Of a stretch of DNA of 64,000 bases, positions 45,454-54,812 are shown in pieces. Numbering within the stretch: the first letter of the stretch is position 1; every line of letters starts with the position of its first letter. Below the pieces are notes generated by a model, which was not told where the DNA came from, did no database searches, and worked only from the letters and a program-made list of their open reading frames with translations. Origin of the DNA: Bacteroides congonensis (GTDB lineage: Bacteria > Bacteroidota > Bacteroidia > Bacteroidales > Bacteroidaceae); NCBI RefSeq assembly GCF_900130125.1, contig NZ_FQXY01000011.1, positions 868,001-932,000 of the forward strand, given 5' to 3'. A program made the translations under genes and the position numbers.

Positions 45454-46686
45454 TCAGAAATGTACCGTTACCCTTGTCGGAAGGTTTCCGAACGTCCATT
45501 TCGGGCCTTCTTTGACAAGACGGACTGCTTCCTTGTCGGCAGATTCGCATAATCCATGAACAACAGTGATGTTCTGTGGCTTTCCTGCTCTGTCAACAAA
45601 GAAAGCAAGAACTACCTCGCCTTTCACATCCTTGCATTTGTCATCATCCGGACGGATAAGGTTTTCTTCCAAATACTTCTTATACTTACGTTTACCTATT
45701 ACCGGCTGCGGAGTCTGGTATTTATCTTTTGTTTTTGAAGAGACTTTTGCCGAAGCGCCGGTGACAGTGGATTTCTTACTACTGCCATATCCCACTACTA
45801 CCACTTCATCAAGCGTTTGTTTATCTTCATTCATGGCAATCAACATTGTCCGACTGGTATCTACCGGTATTTCTACTGATTCGTAACCGATAAACTGCGC
45901 TGTCAGTTCTTGGTTGCCTTCTTCTTTTTTCAATGTAAACTCACCGTTGAGGTCTGTGATTGTACCTGTATTCGTTCCGGTATATGCTACACTGGCTCCA
46001 ATGATAGGCTCACCCTTTTCATCCGTCACTTTGCCTTTAATCAGATTCCTGTTGGGAGCGGCTACTTTTGCCATTTTCATTTCAGGGACTTCGGAGTGAG
46101 AAGTATTTGTATCCGCTACTATTGTTTCTTCCAGCATTATCGCTTGTCCGGCAGTTTCCTCTCCGGTAGCTTCTTCTATAACCGGTGTTGCTGCTATCGG
46201 TACACTTTGCGGTTTAGGAGTCGTTTTGCTTTTGGCTACTATATTCTTTTTATCCGCTTGCTTTACGATAACTTCATGAGTAGAATCTTGTTTCATCTTT
46301 GCTTCAGCCAAAGAGGAAATCTCCTCTTTCGGGGTGACAGGCTCGAACACTGCCGAAGGAATATCTTCTTTAGCGATAAACACATTATCTGTCATACTCT
46401 TTTTAAGAAACAGGAAATAAGTGCTGATGCCGATTCCAATCACCAAGCACGCAGCAATGCTCCAAGTGATGGCATACGAATTCTTTCTTTTTGAAGAGTT
46501 CGTATGCTTTGCAGTATGGGCTGAAATCTGCATCCGCAGCTTCTCTATCCGTTCTTCGTGATTCCCTTCCACCTGGCTGTATCCATCCATAGCATCAGCC
46601 AGGAACGGGTCTTTCATCGACTCTTTTTCCAGTCGGTGTGCCTCTTTTCCTTTGCGGAGTCCTCGTATGTAGTCCAATAGTTTCAT
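45454..46686 (-). CDS. Chimeric TonB-like membrane protein (anti-sigma partner?)
   Basis: A 70-residue cytoplasmic N-terminus precedes one membrane segment (71-94). A Thr/Pro/Lys-rich linker follows, then a CarboxypepD_reg-like domain (about 214-285) with the VVVVGYG motif normally found at the plug entry of SusC receptors. A TonB C-terminal domain (about 325-410) closes the protein. The cytoplasmic part and the 4-bp overlap with a sigma gene suggest an anti-sigma role. Energy transduction to an outer-membrane receptor is the other possibility. This is not a receptor, as no barrel is present. Confidence 0.8.
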   Translation of the reverse strand: MKLLDYIRGLRKGKEAHRLEKESMKDPFLADAMDGYSQVEGNHEERIEKLRMQISAHTAKHTNSSKRKNSYAITWSIAACLVIGIGISTYFLFLKKSMTDNVFIAKEDIPSAVFEPVTPKEEISSLAEAKMKQDSTHEVIVKQADKKNIVAKSKTTPKPQSVPIAATPVIEEATGEETAGQAIMLEETIVADTNTSHSEVPEMKMAKVAAPNRNLIKGKVTDEKGEPIIGASVAYTGTNTGTITDLNGEFTLKKEEGNQELTAQFIGYESVEIPVDTSRTMLIAMNEDKQTLDEVVVVGYGSSKKSTVTGASAKVSSKTKDKYQTPQPVIGKRKYKKYLEENLIRPDDDKCKDVKGEVVLAFFVDRAGKPQNITVVHGLCESADKEAVRLVKEGPKWTFGNLPTRVTVHF

Positions 46687-47255
46687 AGGGTCTGTTTCTT
46701 AATGCAATTTTTTAAGTTTCGCTTTCCGTTCTGGATATAGCTTTTCACATTGTTCAGAGTAAATCCGGTTTGTTCGGCAACGTCAGCATAGGACATCTCT
46801 TCCAGAAAGAAACGCGTAATGCTGAGACGTTGTTCTTCGGGCAACTTTTCGAGGCAGTGATGCAACGCCTTCAGTTGCTCTTCCGAACTTTCCTCTTCAC
46901 TTAATAGATGCAGAAATTCGTCGGATTCCATAACATTAATGCTATAATCTAACGAAATCTCTTTGTTTTCTTTTCGTAAAAGCTGCAAGCAATGATTCTT
47001 GCCTACGCGGTAGAGCCACGGCTTGAAGACTTTTATCTCATAATTACCCATTTTCGGCAATAAGTCTTCAAACAACTGCATCACGGCTTCCTGCGCACGG
47101 TCTTCATCTTGCAGGTATTTCAGGCAAAGTCCATACAGTAACGGGATATAACGGTTATACAATTCACCGAAATATTCCGTATCCCCGGACTTTATATAGT
47201 GTGTAAGTAACTCTTCGTCCGATAGCTTCGATATGTTTCTTTTGAAAAACAGCAT
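46683..47255 (-). CDS. ECF-type sigma-70 factor
   Basis: This 190-residue RNA polymerase sigma factor has region 2 at about residues 12-85 (YFGELYNRYIPLLYGLC ... KPWLYRVGKN) and region 4 at about 125-185 (LPEEQRLSITRFFLEEMSY). It begins on the base after the acyltransferase stop and overlaps the downstream TonB chimera by 4 bp, so all are co-translated. It probably responds to membrane or envelope state because its operon mates make phospholipids; that is inference. Confidence 0.9.
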   Translation of the reverse strand: MLFFKRNISKLSDEELLTHYIKSGDTEYFGELYNRYIPLLYGLCLKYLQDEDRAQEAVMQLFEDLLPKMGNYEIKVFKPWLYRVGKNHCLQLLRKENKEISLDYSINVMESDEFLHLLSEEESSEEQLKALHHCLEKLPEEQRLSITRFFLEEMSYADVAEQTGFTLNNVKSYIQNGKRNLKNCIKKQTL

Positions 47256-47930
47256 CTATTCTTCGTCTTCTTCTATAATAACCTGATATTTTTCTTTCAT
47301 TTCTTCAAAATCCTCTGTTACTTGGTTCAGAATTTCGTGCGTATCCGTACTCTTGACCAATGCTGGCATACCGTAATGGATGGATGCCTTATAAGGTAAC
47401 AGTATCAGTTTGCCTTTGGGTAGGGAACGCCCCATACCGGTCATAAATACAGGGACATATTTCAACTCAGGGCGCAGGGACAGGATACGGGCTATACCCG
47501 ATTTAATCTTTCCCATTTGTTCCGGTTTCCCTCTTGTACCTTCGGGAAAAAGGATGAGTGAATATCCGGCATCAATGGCTTCAAGCATTTTACGGATAGG
47601 GTCGTGCTCCGAATCTTTTTCTCCTTTTCTTCTGATTAAAAGCGTATTGATAAAATAATTGCTCATGGAAGCCTGAAAGCGGGTTCTTCCGAAATAGTCC
47701 TCTGCGGCTACGGGCTTGACCTTCCACAGAAGGTCGCCGGGCAGGGAGGATAGCAGGCTCAGAGTATCCAGGTGACTGTTGTGGTTGGCAAGAATAATAA
47801 ATTGCTTTTCCTTTCTGAGAAAGCGGCAGTCGGTGAACTGGACTCCTACGATTAACTTCAGGAACCAGTGGCAAATACCTTTATATATAATCTGCATAAT
47901 GGCAGATTGCATGAATCTCTTTTTCATCAT
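47256..47930 (-). CDS. 1-acylglycerol-3-phosphate acyltransferase (PlsC-like)
   Basis: This membrane-bound acyltransferase of glycerolipid synthesis shows the catalytic motif NHNSHLD (His50, Asp55) and the FPEGTRG substrate motif. It has 224 residues. It is third in an operon with CDP-alcohol phosphotransferase and CDP-diglyceride synthase homologues. This is an accessory set, similar in composition to E. coli ynbABC, so the acceptor may not be standard lysophosphatidate. Confidence 0.88.
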   Translation of the reverse strand: MMKKRFMQSAIMQIIYKGICHWFLKLIVGVQFTDCRFLRKEKQFIILANHNSHLDTLSLLSSLPGDLLWKVKPVAAEDYFGRTRFQASMSNYFINTLLIRRKGEKDSEHDPIRKMLEAIDAGYSLILFPEGTRGKPEQMGKIKSGIARILSLRPELKYVPVFMTGMGRSLPKGKLILLPYKASIHYGMPALVKSTDTHEILNQVTEDFEEMKEKYQVIIEEDEE

Positions 47931-47938
47931 TTCTCCGT

Positions 47939-48895
47939 CTAATAAGCAATGTAATAGACTAAATGAAAAAATACAGGAGCAGTGTAGGACAAGGAGTCTA
48001 TGCGGTCGAATACACCGCCGTGTCCGGGGATGCTGTTCCCCATGTCCTTGATTCCTTTATCCCGCTTGATGGCTGAGATAACGACATCTCCCGAGAATCC
48101 GGCAATGGCAATGAGTGCGCTTACCAGGATTACATTAGGGCCGGAAAGCGGAGTGAGGAATCCCAGGAAATAACCGATAATGGTAGTGCTGATTACACCG
48201 CCCAGGAAACCTTCCCATGTCTTGTTGGGACTTACTTTAGGCAGAATCTTATGTCGTCCGAAAAGTTTTCCCCATACGAACTGCATGATGTCATTGATTT
48301 CCGTAAGGAATACAAGGAATAGCAATAATCCGCGTCCGCCCGCATTGAAGCCCGGCAGTTCGGGAAGCGAGAGGAGATAGGCGAGGTGGCTGATACCGAA
48401 TACGGAAAGCATCAGTATCCATTGCAGTAGTGCCATTGACTTGGTGATGCCGTGAGTTTCTCCTTTCAAGACGAGCCGGAAAGGAAGTACGAGAAACATG
48501 ACTACCGGAATGAAGATGATATATGCTCCATACCACGCTATATAGGCAAGATAATATTGGATAGGAATAGCCAGTATCCCCCAAAATAGTGCCCCGCGGT
48601 CTGCTTCCCTGAATCCTAACACAGAATAAAGTTCTCTGAAGGCTATAAAAGAGAGGAAGGCGAGGAAGAAATAAGAAATATCATAGCTGATAAACACGGC
48701 GCCGATAAACATTGCAGCCATAATCCACCAGGAACGGGTGCGGGCGGTGAGTTCACTGATATTTGTTTTCGGAGACAGCTTCTTTACAAGAAAAAGAAGA
48801 ATACTTGCCGTGACAAGTAATCCGATAATAAGAGAGATGACGATGATTAGTTCATCGCTTAGCGTAGGGAAGATTTTGTCGAGTAGTTCTTTCAT
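47939..48895 (-). CDS. Phosphatidate cytidylyltransferase (CdsA-like)
   Basis: This polytopic membrane enzyme makes CDP-diacylglycerol from phosphatidate and CTP. The family signature is visible in SPNKTWEGFLGG and GDVVISAIKRD...GHGGVFDRIDS. It has 318 residues and about eight membrane segments. Its start overlaps the stop of the phosphotransferase by 4 bp. It is probably a paralogue devoted to the local pathway rather than the sole CdsA of the cell. Confidence 0.9.
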   Translation of the reverse strand: MKELLDKIFPTLSDELIIVISLIIGLLVTASILLFLVKKLSPKTNISELTARTRSWWIMAAMFIGAVFISYDISYFFLAFLSFIAFRELYSVLGFREADRGALFWGILAIPIQYYLAYIAWYGAYIIFIPVVMFLVLPFRLVLKGETHGITKSMALLQWILMLSVFGISHLAYLLSLPELPGFNAGGRGLLLFLVFLTEINDIMQFVWGKLFGRHKILPKVSPNKTWEGFLGGVISTTIIGYFLGFLTPLSGPNVILVSALIAIAGFSGDVVISAIKRDKGIKDMGNSIPGHGGVFDRIDSLSYTAPVFFHLVYYIAY

Positions 48896-49548
48896 TTTAT
48901 TTCATGGTTTGTAGTGTGCGACATGAGGTACAGCCGATGGATAAGTGTGGCGATAAGACCGATATTCATAACTATAAGGGTAATAAGACATACCGTCTGT
49001 TCGTGTCCACAATGCAGGGTGCAGGTGGCGACAACAAAAGCGAAAGTCAGTAATGCCATGCGGTGTTGTTTCGCCATCGGCCCGTTAAAGAAATGTTGTT
49101 GTGTCTTATAAGCGCCTATCCAGCGGAAATAAGCGGTCATCACGGCAAGCAGGGCAGCCATCCATCCCAGTTCTATCCCGAACCCGCCTGCTACATAACC
49201 CACCGGAATGATGAACAGGGCATCGGCAAAGCGGTCGGGCATATCATTATAAAGGTCACCGTTAGCACTTTTCTTTCCCCCTTCGATGGCTACCATTCCA
49301 TCAAACAGATTGCAAAGCAATCGTGACTGCATACAAACAATAAATAATATATAGGCTACATATTTACTGAAATCGGGATAGATAACTGTACTAATCAGTA
49401 GGAGACAACCAATCAGAGCAAAAAATACGCTCATCATGGAAATTTGATTGGGGGTAATACCCCAACGAGTGAGTTTACGGGCGATACTGTTAGCCCAAGC
49501 GGTGTTTCGTGAGGCTATTTCCCGCCTTCCATCTACTTCGTTTTCCAT
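48892..49548 (-). CDS. CDP-alcohol phosphatidyltransferase family protein
   Basis: This integral membrane enzyme would exchange CMP of CDP-diacylglycerol for an alcohol head group. The motif reads DGMVA, then GDLYNDMPDRFAD, a variant of DGxxAR-GxxxDxxxD in which Arg is absent and one metal-binding Asp position carries Asn (GDLYN). It has 218 residues and about six membrane segments. It is the first gene of a five-gene operon with a clear promoter at 49571-49601. The head group is unknown. Confidence 0.88.
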   Translation of the reverse strand: MENEVDGRREIASRNTAWANSIARKLTRWGITPNQISMMSVFFALIGCLLLISTVIYPDFSKYVAYILFIVCMQSRLLCNLFDGMVAIEGGKKSANGDLYNDMPDRFADALFIIPVGYVAGGFGIELGWMAALLAVMTAYFRWIGAYKTQQHFFNGPMAKQHRMALLTFAFVVATCTLHCGHEQTVCLITLIVMNIGLIATLIHRLYLMSHTTNHEIK

Positions 49549-49570
49549 ATTTGCAAGTGTTTATGATTCG

Positions 49571-49601
49571 CAAATATACACATCATATTAAGAGTTGCAA
49601 A
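49571..49601 (-). promoter_or_regulatory. Promoter of the phospholipid/sigma operon
   Basis: On the minus strand TTTG (49598-49601) and TATATTTG (49571-49578) are 19 bp apart, a full consensus match. The start site would be near 49565, 17 bases before the ATG. Confidence 0.8.
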
Positions 49602-49739
49602 GGAATGAGGAAGAATTTTGAAATACATCTGTTTTTCAATAAAATAAAAAAAAGTTTGAGTGGTTTTGTGGAATCTATGTGAAATCTGCATCTCTATAGT
49701 AAAAGCGAATTAATTGTCATATTTTTAAATAATGAAGTT

Positions 49740-51572
49740 ATGAGAACAAGTCAATTCAGAGCGATGATGCTCGTACTGCTGATGGCAGTTGTTTCTTTGG
49801 GTACAGTGAGTGCACAAGCAATTACCGTGACGGGTACTGTGACGGATGCGGTAGATGGAACACCGATTGTCGGTTGTTCGGTCGTGGTAAAGGGAAACAA
49901 GAATGGTGTGATAACCAATATGAATGGTCAGTATTCTATTCTGGTTAAAAAGGGTGATACGTTGTTGTTCCAGTTTGTCGGGTATAAGCAGGAGCGAAGA
50001 GTAGTTAAATCAGCGCAATTGGATGTGAAGTTGAAAACGGATAATGTTGCATTGGAAGAGTGTGTGGTAACAGGCTACGGTACGATGAAAACAAAAGCAA
50101 TGACCGGTTCTTATATGGCAATCTGTCCGGTACCGGCAGTCATGTACGATAGGGTGAACACGGAAGAATACGGCCAGATTCAAGAGAACGGCTTCAAGAA
50201 TGTATCGGATGCTGCACTTTCAACTTTCTCCATTGATGTGGATGCTGCTTCTTACAGTAATATGCGCCGTTTTATCAATAAAGGAGAATTGCCGCCTGCT
50301 GACGCTGTCCGCACGGAAGAACTTGTAAATTACTTCTCATACGATTACCCGAAACCGGCAGGAAGTGACCCTGTGAAGATTACCATGGAATCCGGAGAAT
50401 GTCCCTGGAATGCTTCTCACCGCTTGGTGCGTATCGGATTAAAGGCCAAAGAGATTCCTACGGATAATCTGCCTGCATCCAATTTAGTCTTTCTGATTGA
50501 TGTCTCCGGTTCGATGTGGGGAGCCAATCGCTTGGAATTGGTGAAGTCGTCTCTCAAATTACTGGTCAATAACTTACGTGATAAAGATAAAGTAGCTATC
50601 GTGACTTATGCAGGCAGTGCAGGTGTGAAACTGGAAGCAACTCCGGGCAGCGACAAACAGAAGATTCGCGAAGCGATAGACGAACTGACGGCAGGCGGCT
50701 CTACCGCAGGTGGTGCCGGTATCCTACTGGCATACAAAATAGCAAAGAAGAATTTTATCTCTAATGGTAATAACCGTATCATTCTTTGCTCCGACGGTGA
50801 TTTTAATGTGGGCGTTTCTTCGGCCGAAGGATTGGAGCAACTGATAGAGAAAGAACGGAAGAATGGAGTATTCCTTACCGTATTGGGCTATGGAATGGGA
50901 AATTATAAAGATAAAAAGATGCAGGTTTTGGCAGAAAAGGGAAATGGAAACTATGCTTATATAGATAATCTGCAAGAAGCCAACCGCGTACTGGTCGGTG
51001 AATTTGGCGCTACTCTCCATACTGTTGCGAAAGATGTAAAATTGCAGGTAGAGTTTAATCCTTCACAAGTACAGGCATACCGTTTGATAGGTTACGAAAG
51101 CCGTCTGCTGAAAGATGAAGATTTCAATAACGATGCGAAGGATGCCGGAGATATGGGGGCAGGACATACAGTGACCGCTTTCTACGAAATAATTCCCACA
51201 GGCGTGAAGAATGACTATGTAGGCAAGGTAGATGATTTGAAATATCAGAAGAAAGAAAAAGTGAGCGTGAAACCGACAGGTTCCAATGAACTCCTGACCG
51301 TGAAGCTGCGCTATAAAGCCCCGGATAAAGACGTCAGCAAGAAAATGGAGCTTCCTTTCGTTGACAGCAAAGGAAATAATGTATCTTCCGATTTCCGCTT
51401 TGCTTCTGCCGTAGCGATGTTCGGACAATTGCTTCGGAATTCTGATTTCAAAGGAAATGCCAGTTATGATAAAGTAATAAGCCTGGCAAAACAAGGGCTG
51501 AATAATGATGATAAAGGGTATAGGAGAGAATTTGTCCGTCTGGTTGAGGCTGCCAGGGGAATAGGAGAGTAA
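49740..51572 (+). CDS. vWA-domain protein with SusC-type N-terminal module (YfbK-like)
   Basis: This exported 610-residue protein has a signal peptide ending VSAQ. It is followed by a CarboxypepD_reg-like domain (about 28-95) with the VVTGYG motif, a YfbK-type linker (FSIDVDAASYSNMRRF, NYFSYDYP), a vWA domain with an intact MIDAS (DVSGS at 254-258) and a C-terminal DUF3520 region. It is probably a periplasmic or surface metal-dependent adhesion/assembly protein. It lies divergent from the phospholipid operon and shares the receptor-like module with the TonB chimera. Confidence 0.88.
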   Translation: MRTSQFRAMMLVLLMAVVSLGTVSAQAITVTGTVTDAVDGTPIVGCSVVVKGNKNGVITNMNGQYSILVKKGDTLLFQFVGYKQERRVVKSAQLDVKLKTDNVALEECVVTGYGTMKTKAMTGSYMAICPVPAVMYDRVNTEEYGQIQENGFKNVSDAALSTFSIDVDAASYSNMRRFINKGELPPADAVRTEELVNYFSYDYPKPAGSDPVKITMESGECPWNASHRLVRIGLKAKEIPTDNLPASNLVFLIDVSGSMWGANRLELVKSSLKLLVNNLRDKDKVAIVTYAGSAGVKLEATPGSDKQKIREAIDELTAGGSTAGGAGILLAYKIAKKNFISNGNNRIILCSDGDFNVGVSSAEGLEQLIEKERKNGVFLTVLGYGMGNYKDKKMQVLAEKGNGNYAYIDNLQEANRVLVGEFGATLHTVAKDVKLQVEFNPSQVQAYRLIGYESRLLKDEDFNNDAKDAGDMGAGHTVTAFYEIIPTGVKNDYVGKVDDLKYQKKEKVSVKPTGSNELLTVKLRYKAPDKDVSKKMELPFVDSKGNNVSSDFRFASAVAMFGQLLRNSDFKGNASYDKVISLAKQGLNNDDKGYRREFVRLVEAARGIGE

Positions 51573-51631
51573 AACTGGACTGATTGTCTGTATGATGTCC
51601 ATTTTCAAGTTTCCAACTTGATTAATAAAGG

Positions 51632-51676
51632 AACAGTGAATATCGTGGGAATATGCTCCGCTTGATGTTCACTGTT
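51632..51676. terminator. Hairpin terminator after the vWA gene
   Basis: AACAGTGAA (51632-51640) pairs with TTCACTGTT (51668-51676), followed on the plus strand by TTTCTTTT. It also serves the convergent sulfatase gene. Confidence 0.75.
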
Positions 51677-51711
51677 TCTTTTGGGAGAAAGGTTGAATTG
51701 CCAAAACTGAT

Positions 51712-53202
51712 TTAGTTGGTAGCCTCTTTCATTAATTGTTCGAAATGCTTCACGATATCGGGGTGTTGTGCAGCTACATCATGTTCTTCCCTGATGTCAT
51801 TCTCCAGATTATAGAGTTGCATCTGTGTATTGCCTTTCCGTATATTCGTAATGATTCCCTTCCATTTTCCCATACGGATTGCTTTGTTTCCGATTCTGGG
51901 ATCGGGATATTCCCAATATAAGTATTCGTGTTGCTTTTGCTCTTCCTTTTTGCCGAGTAATGTAGGTAGGAAACTGATACCGTCTGTCGGCGGACAAGAA
52001 ATACCTGCTATCTCAGCCAAGGTGGGCATTACATCCTGGAAAGCACAAATATGATCACTTTCCGTACCCGGTTTGATGTGTCCCGGCCATGTCATGATTG
52101 CCGGAACCCGGATTCCACCCTCATGCAGGAAACATTTGCCCCATCCATATTCCGACTTGAAAAGGCCGCCACTGTTGAACCAGGGCGAATCACTTCCACC
52201 GTTGAATGTGGCTCCGTTGTCGGAAGTGAAAACAATAAGTGTATTCTCATATAGGTTTTCTTTTTTCAATTTTTCTATCAATCCGCCTATTTGTTCATCA
52301 AAATAGCTGATCATTGCTGCATAAGTGGCGTGTGGATAACGACAGGGCAGATAACCTGCCTTGCCTGTATAGGGCTCTTCGTCACCGAACTTTTCTACAT
52401 AATACTTCACCCAACGTTCTGGAGCCTGCAGGGATACATGCGGTAGGGGAGTGGTCCACATCAGGAAGAAAGGAGTGGATTGATTGGTACTGACGAATTT
52501 TAGAAGTTCATCAAAGATTAAGTCGTTGGCATATTCTTTTTGCGTATATTTGGCATAACTGGCCGGATCATTCGGGTCAGCATCTTTGTCCAAGGGACTT
52601 CGGTGCGGGTCGGTCACCTTGTTGGATAAATAGATACGTTCTTCATTCTTATATAAAAATGGTGGGTAATACGTATGTGCCTGGCGCTGGCAGTTATATC
52701 CATAAAACTGATCGAAGCCCTGCTTGCCGGGCGTCCCTTCGGATCCCGGATAACCAAGTCCCCATTTTCCGAAACATCCGGTAGCATACCCTGCCTGTTG
52801 CATCATTCGTCCGATAGTCATCGTGTTGGCTTGTAAGGGGAACTGTCCTTCCAGTTCTTTATGTGCATATACGGAATCATAGTTGTTGACGGCTCCGCGT
52901 TCGGTCATTTCATTATTGAAACGGATTTGTGCGTGTCCGGAGTGCATGCCCGTCATTAATACACAACGTGCCGGAGCTGATACAGGCGAACCGGAATAGT
53001 GTTGTGTCAGTTTGATACCTTCTTTGCATAAACGATCGATGTTGGGTGTTTCTATTTTTTGTTGTCCGAAACAACCGATATCCCCATATCCCAGATCGTC
53101 CATTAAAATATAAATAATGTTGGGTTGTGTATGTAAAGTCTGCCCTTGCAGATAACTGCCGCATAGGGCGGAAACACCGATAAATAAGTTCCTTTTATTC
53201 AT
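51712..53202 (-). CDS. Sulfatase (S1 family, Ser-type)
   Basis: This secreted sulfatase removes sulfate esters from glycans. The maturation motif is SAPAR with Ser75 as the residue converted to formylglycine, so it needs an anSME-type maturase. Metal ligands are visible in MDDLGYGD (Asp35, Asp36) and FTSDNG. Its 496 residues match family S1. It follows the hexosaminidase gene after 12 bp and is the last gene of the susCD operon. The regiospecificity (for example 6-O of GlcNAc) is not decidable here. Confidence 0.9.
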   Translation of the reverse strand: MNKRNLFIGVSALCGSYLQGQTLHTQPNIIYILMDDLGYGDIGCFGQQKIETPNIDRLCKEGIKLTQHYSGSPVSAPARCVLMTGMHSGHAQIRFNNEMTERGAVNNYDSVYAHKELEGQFPLQANTMTIGRMMQQAGYATGCFGKWGLGYPGSEGTPGKQGFDQFYGYNCQRQAHTYYPPFLYKNEERIYLSNKVTDPHRSPLDKDADPNDPASYAKYTQKEYANDLIFDELLKFVSTNQSTPFFLMWTTPLPHVSLQAPERWVKYYVEKFGDEEPYTGKAGYLPCRYPHATYAAMISYFDEQIGGLIEKLKKENLYENTLIVFTSDNGATFNGGSDSPWFNSGGLFKSEYGWGKCFLHEGGIRVPAIMTWPGHIKPGTESDHICAFQDVMPTLAEIAGISCPPTDGISFLPTLLGKKEEQKQHEYLYWEYPDPRIGNKAIRMGKWKGIITNIRKGNTQMQLYNLENDIREEHDVAAQHPDIVKHFEQLMKEATN

Positions 53203-53214
53203 GATATTCTTTTT

Positions 53215-54783
53215 TTAATCCCATTTATAATCTTCCTTCACTTCACTCTTTAAAGCCGGGCCGAATTCAAACCCCATTTGTTCGAACCATTCTTTTCTCT
53301 GAAGTATATTTTGGTGGAACCGGGTGAAGTCAAGCGCTTCCCCCTGATACCACATTTGTTCTGCCAGCGCAAGAATACGGGGAAATAGACGCCGGTCTAT
53401 CATACGTTCAGTAACTCCGTCATCGGTCCACAATGCACAAGTCATACCGAGAATCAAAGAGTTCTTTTCTTTGAGGGCTTTGTTGGAAGGATTATCCAGA
53501 TATACGTCTTTCAAATCGAAAGTACGTACTTCATTATATCCTCTCCAGGGAGTTAGCGGGAAGTTCAGATATGTATAGTAGTTGGAACTGCAAATGACCG
53601 GATAGTGGTGCTTGATTGCGTTCCGGAGTGCCAGGTCTTTGTGCCCGCGATAGTTCCACCACTGAATCACCGTGTTATCCGGCAATGGATAGCCGTCGTG
53701 ATAAACTACGTCGCCCCAGAATATGGCTTTCCGCCCTTTTTGCTTCAAATAGCCTGCCATCTGTGCCGAGAACCATAACTGAAGGTCATGACTGTCCTTC
53801 AGTTTCAGTGTGGAAATTCTCTTCCGGCAATCCCGGCATTCGTCCCAGTTTCCTTTCGGCGCCTCATCTCCCCCTAAATGGATGTAGGGGGAAGGGAAGA
53901 GGGAACATACCTCGTCCAATACGTTTTTCAGAAAAAACAGCACTTCATCCTTTCCTGCACAAAATATATTTTGGGTAAATCCATGCTGCGGCACTTCAAC
54001 GGGCAGCCCGAAACAACCGAGTTCGGGATAGGCGGAAAGAGCAGCTTCAGCATGCCCCGGCATGTCTATCTCAGGAACGACAGTGATATTCCGTTGACTG
54101 GCATATTTGATAACTTCCCGTATCTCTTCCTGTGTATAAAATCCCTGTTGTTCTTCTCCCTTGCCTACCGCTCCTCCTATTTGCGCAAGACGCGGATATT
54201 GCCTGATTTCTATCCGCCATCCCAGTCCTTCTGTCAAATGCCAATGGAAATAGTTCATTTTTAACAATGAAGCCATGTCAATATACTTCTTGATGGTGGA
54301 TATTTTCTGGTATTGACGTCCGGAATCCAGCAGGAAGCAACGCCATTGCGTACGAGGATAGTCGGTAATATCTGCACAAGCAAAAGTAAGACTTCCCGTA
54401 GGACTGGTAACCCATTGACGCAAGGTTTGTACTGCATGGATAAATCCTCTTTGGTCGGAAGCGGTTATTATCATTTGGCGTGGATTGATATTAATCTGAT
54501 ACCCTTCAGGCGGTAGTGATGAATCACTAATCCAGCAGATTTCAGCACCAGGTTCTTTTTTTTGCCATTTGACGGGAGTGTCGCGGAGTACTTCGGTACG
54601 GAAAAGGCTTAAATAAAAAGCGGTGGTATCTTCAGCATATATAGAAATACTTTTTTTAAGAGTCAGATTGCCTTTTTGCATTTCCACTTGGTTGGGGGAC
54701 GGGAATACAATCTGCCCGCAAGCAATAGTTGTATATGATACCAGCAGAATGATAGTTGGGAATAGATATTTCATGGGATGCAT
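53215..54783 (-). CDS. GH20 beta-N-acetylhexosaminidase
   Basis: This exported exo-hexosaminidase of family GH20 uses substrate-assisted catalysis. The catalytic pair Asp306-Glu307 lies in HLGGDEAPKGNW. Signal peptide, N-terminal beta domain (about 25-140) and TIM barrel (about 145-500) are complete over 522 residues. It would release terminal GlcNAc or GalNAc. It is separated from susD by 85 bp with a hairpin and followed closely by the sulfatase, which suggests a sulfated amino-sugar glycan as substrate. Confidence 0.92.
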   Translation of the reverse strand: MHPMKYLFPTIILLVSYTTIACGQIVFPSPNQVEMQKGNLTLKKSISIYAEDTTAFYLSLFRTEVLRDTPVKWQKKEPGAEICWISDSSLPPEGYQININPRQMIITASDQRGFIHAVQTLRQWVTSPTGSLTFACADITDYPRTQWRCFLLDSGRQYQKISTIKKYIDMASLLKMNYFHWHLTEGLGWRIEIRQYPRLAQIGGAVGKGEEQQGFYTQEEIREVIKYASQRNITVVPEIDMPGHAEAALSAYPELGCFGLPVEVPQHGFTQNIFCAGKDEVLFFLKNVLDEVCSLFPSPYIHLGGDEAPKGNWDECRDCRKRISTLKLKDSHDLQLWFSAQMAGYLKQKGRKAIFWGDVVYHDGYPLPDNTVIQWWNYRGHKDLALRNAIKHHYPVICSSNYYTYLNFPLTPWRGYNEVRTFDLKDVYLDNPSNKALKEKNSLILGMTCALWTDDGVTERMIDRRLFPRILALAEQMWYQGEALDFTRFHQNILQRKEWFEQMGFEFGPALKSEVKEDYKWD

Positions 54784-54812
54784 ATTGTTTATTTCTATGA
54801 GAGGTTAAGAGT

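Noticed and set aside
45454..46686. Truncated SusC receptor because of the VVVVGYG motif
   Set aside because: A membrane helix precedes the module and a TonB C-terminal domain follows; there is no plug or barrel and the frame is intact.
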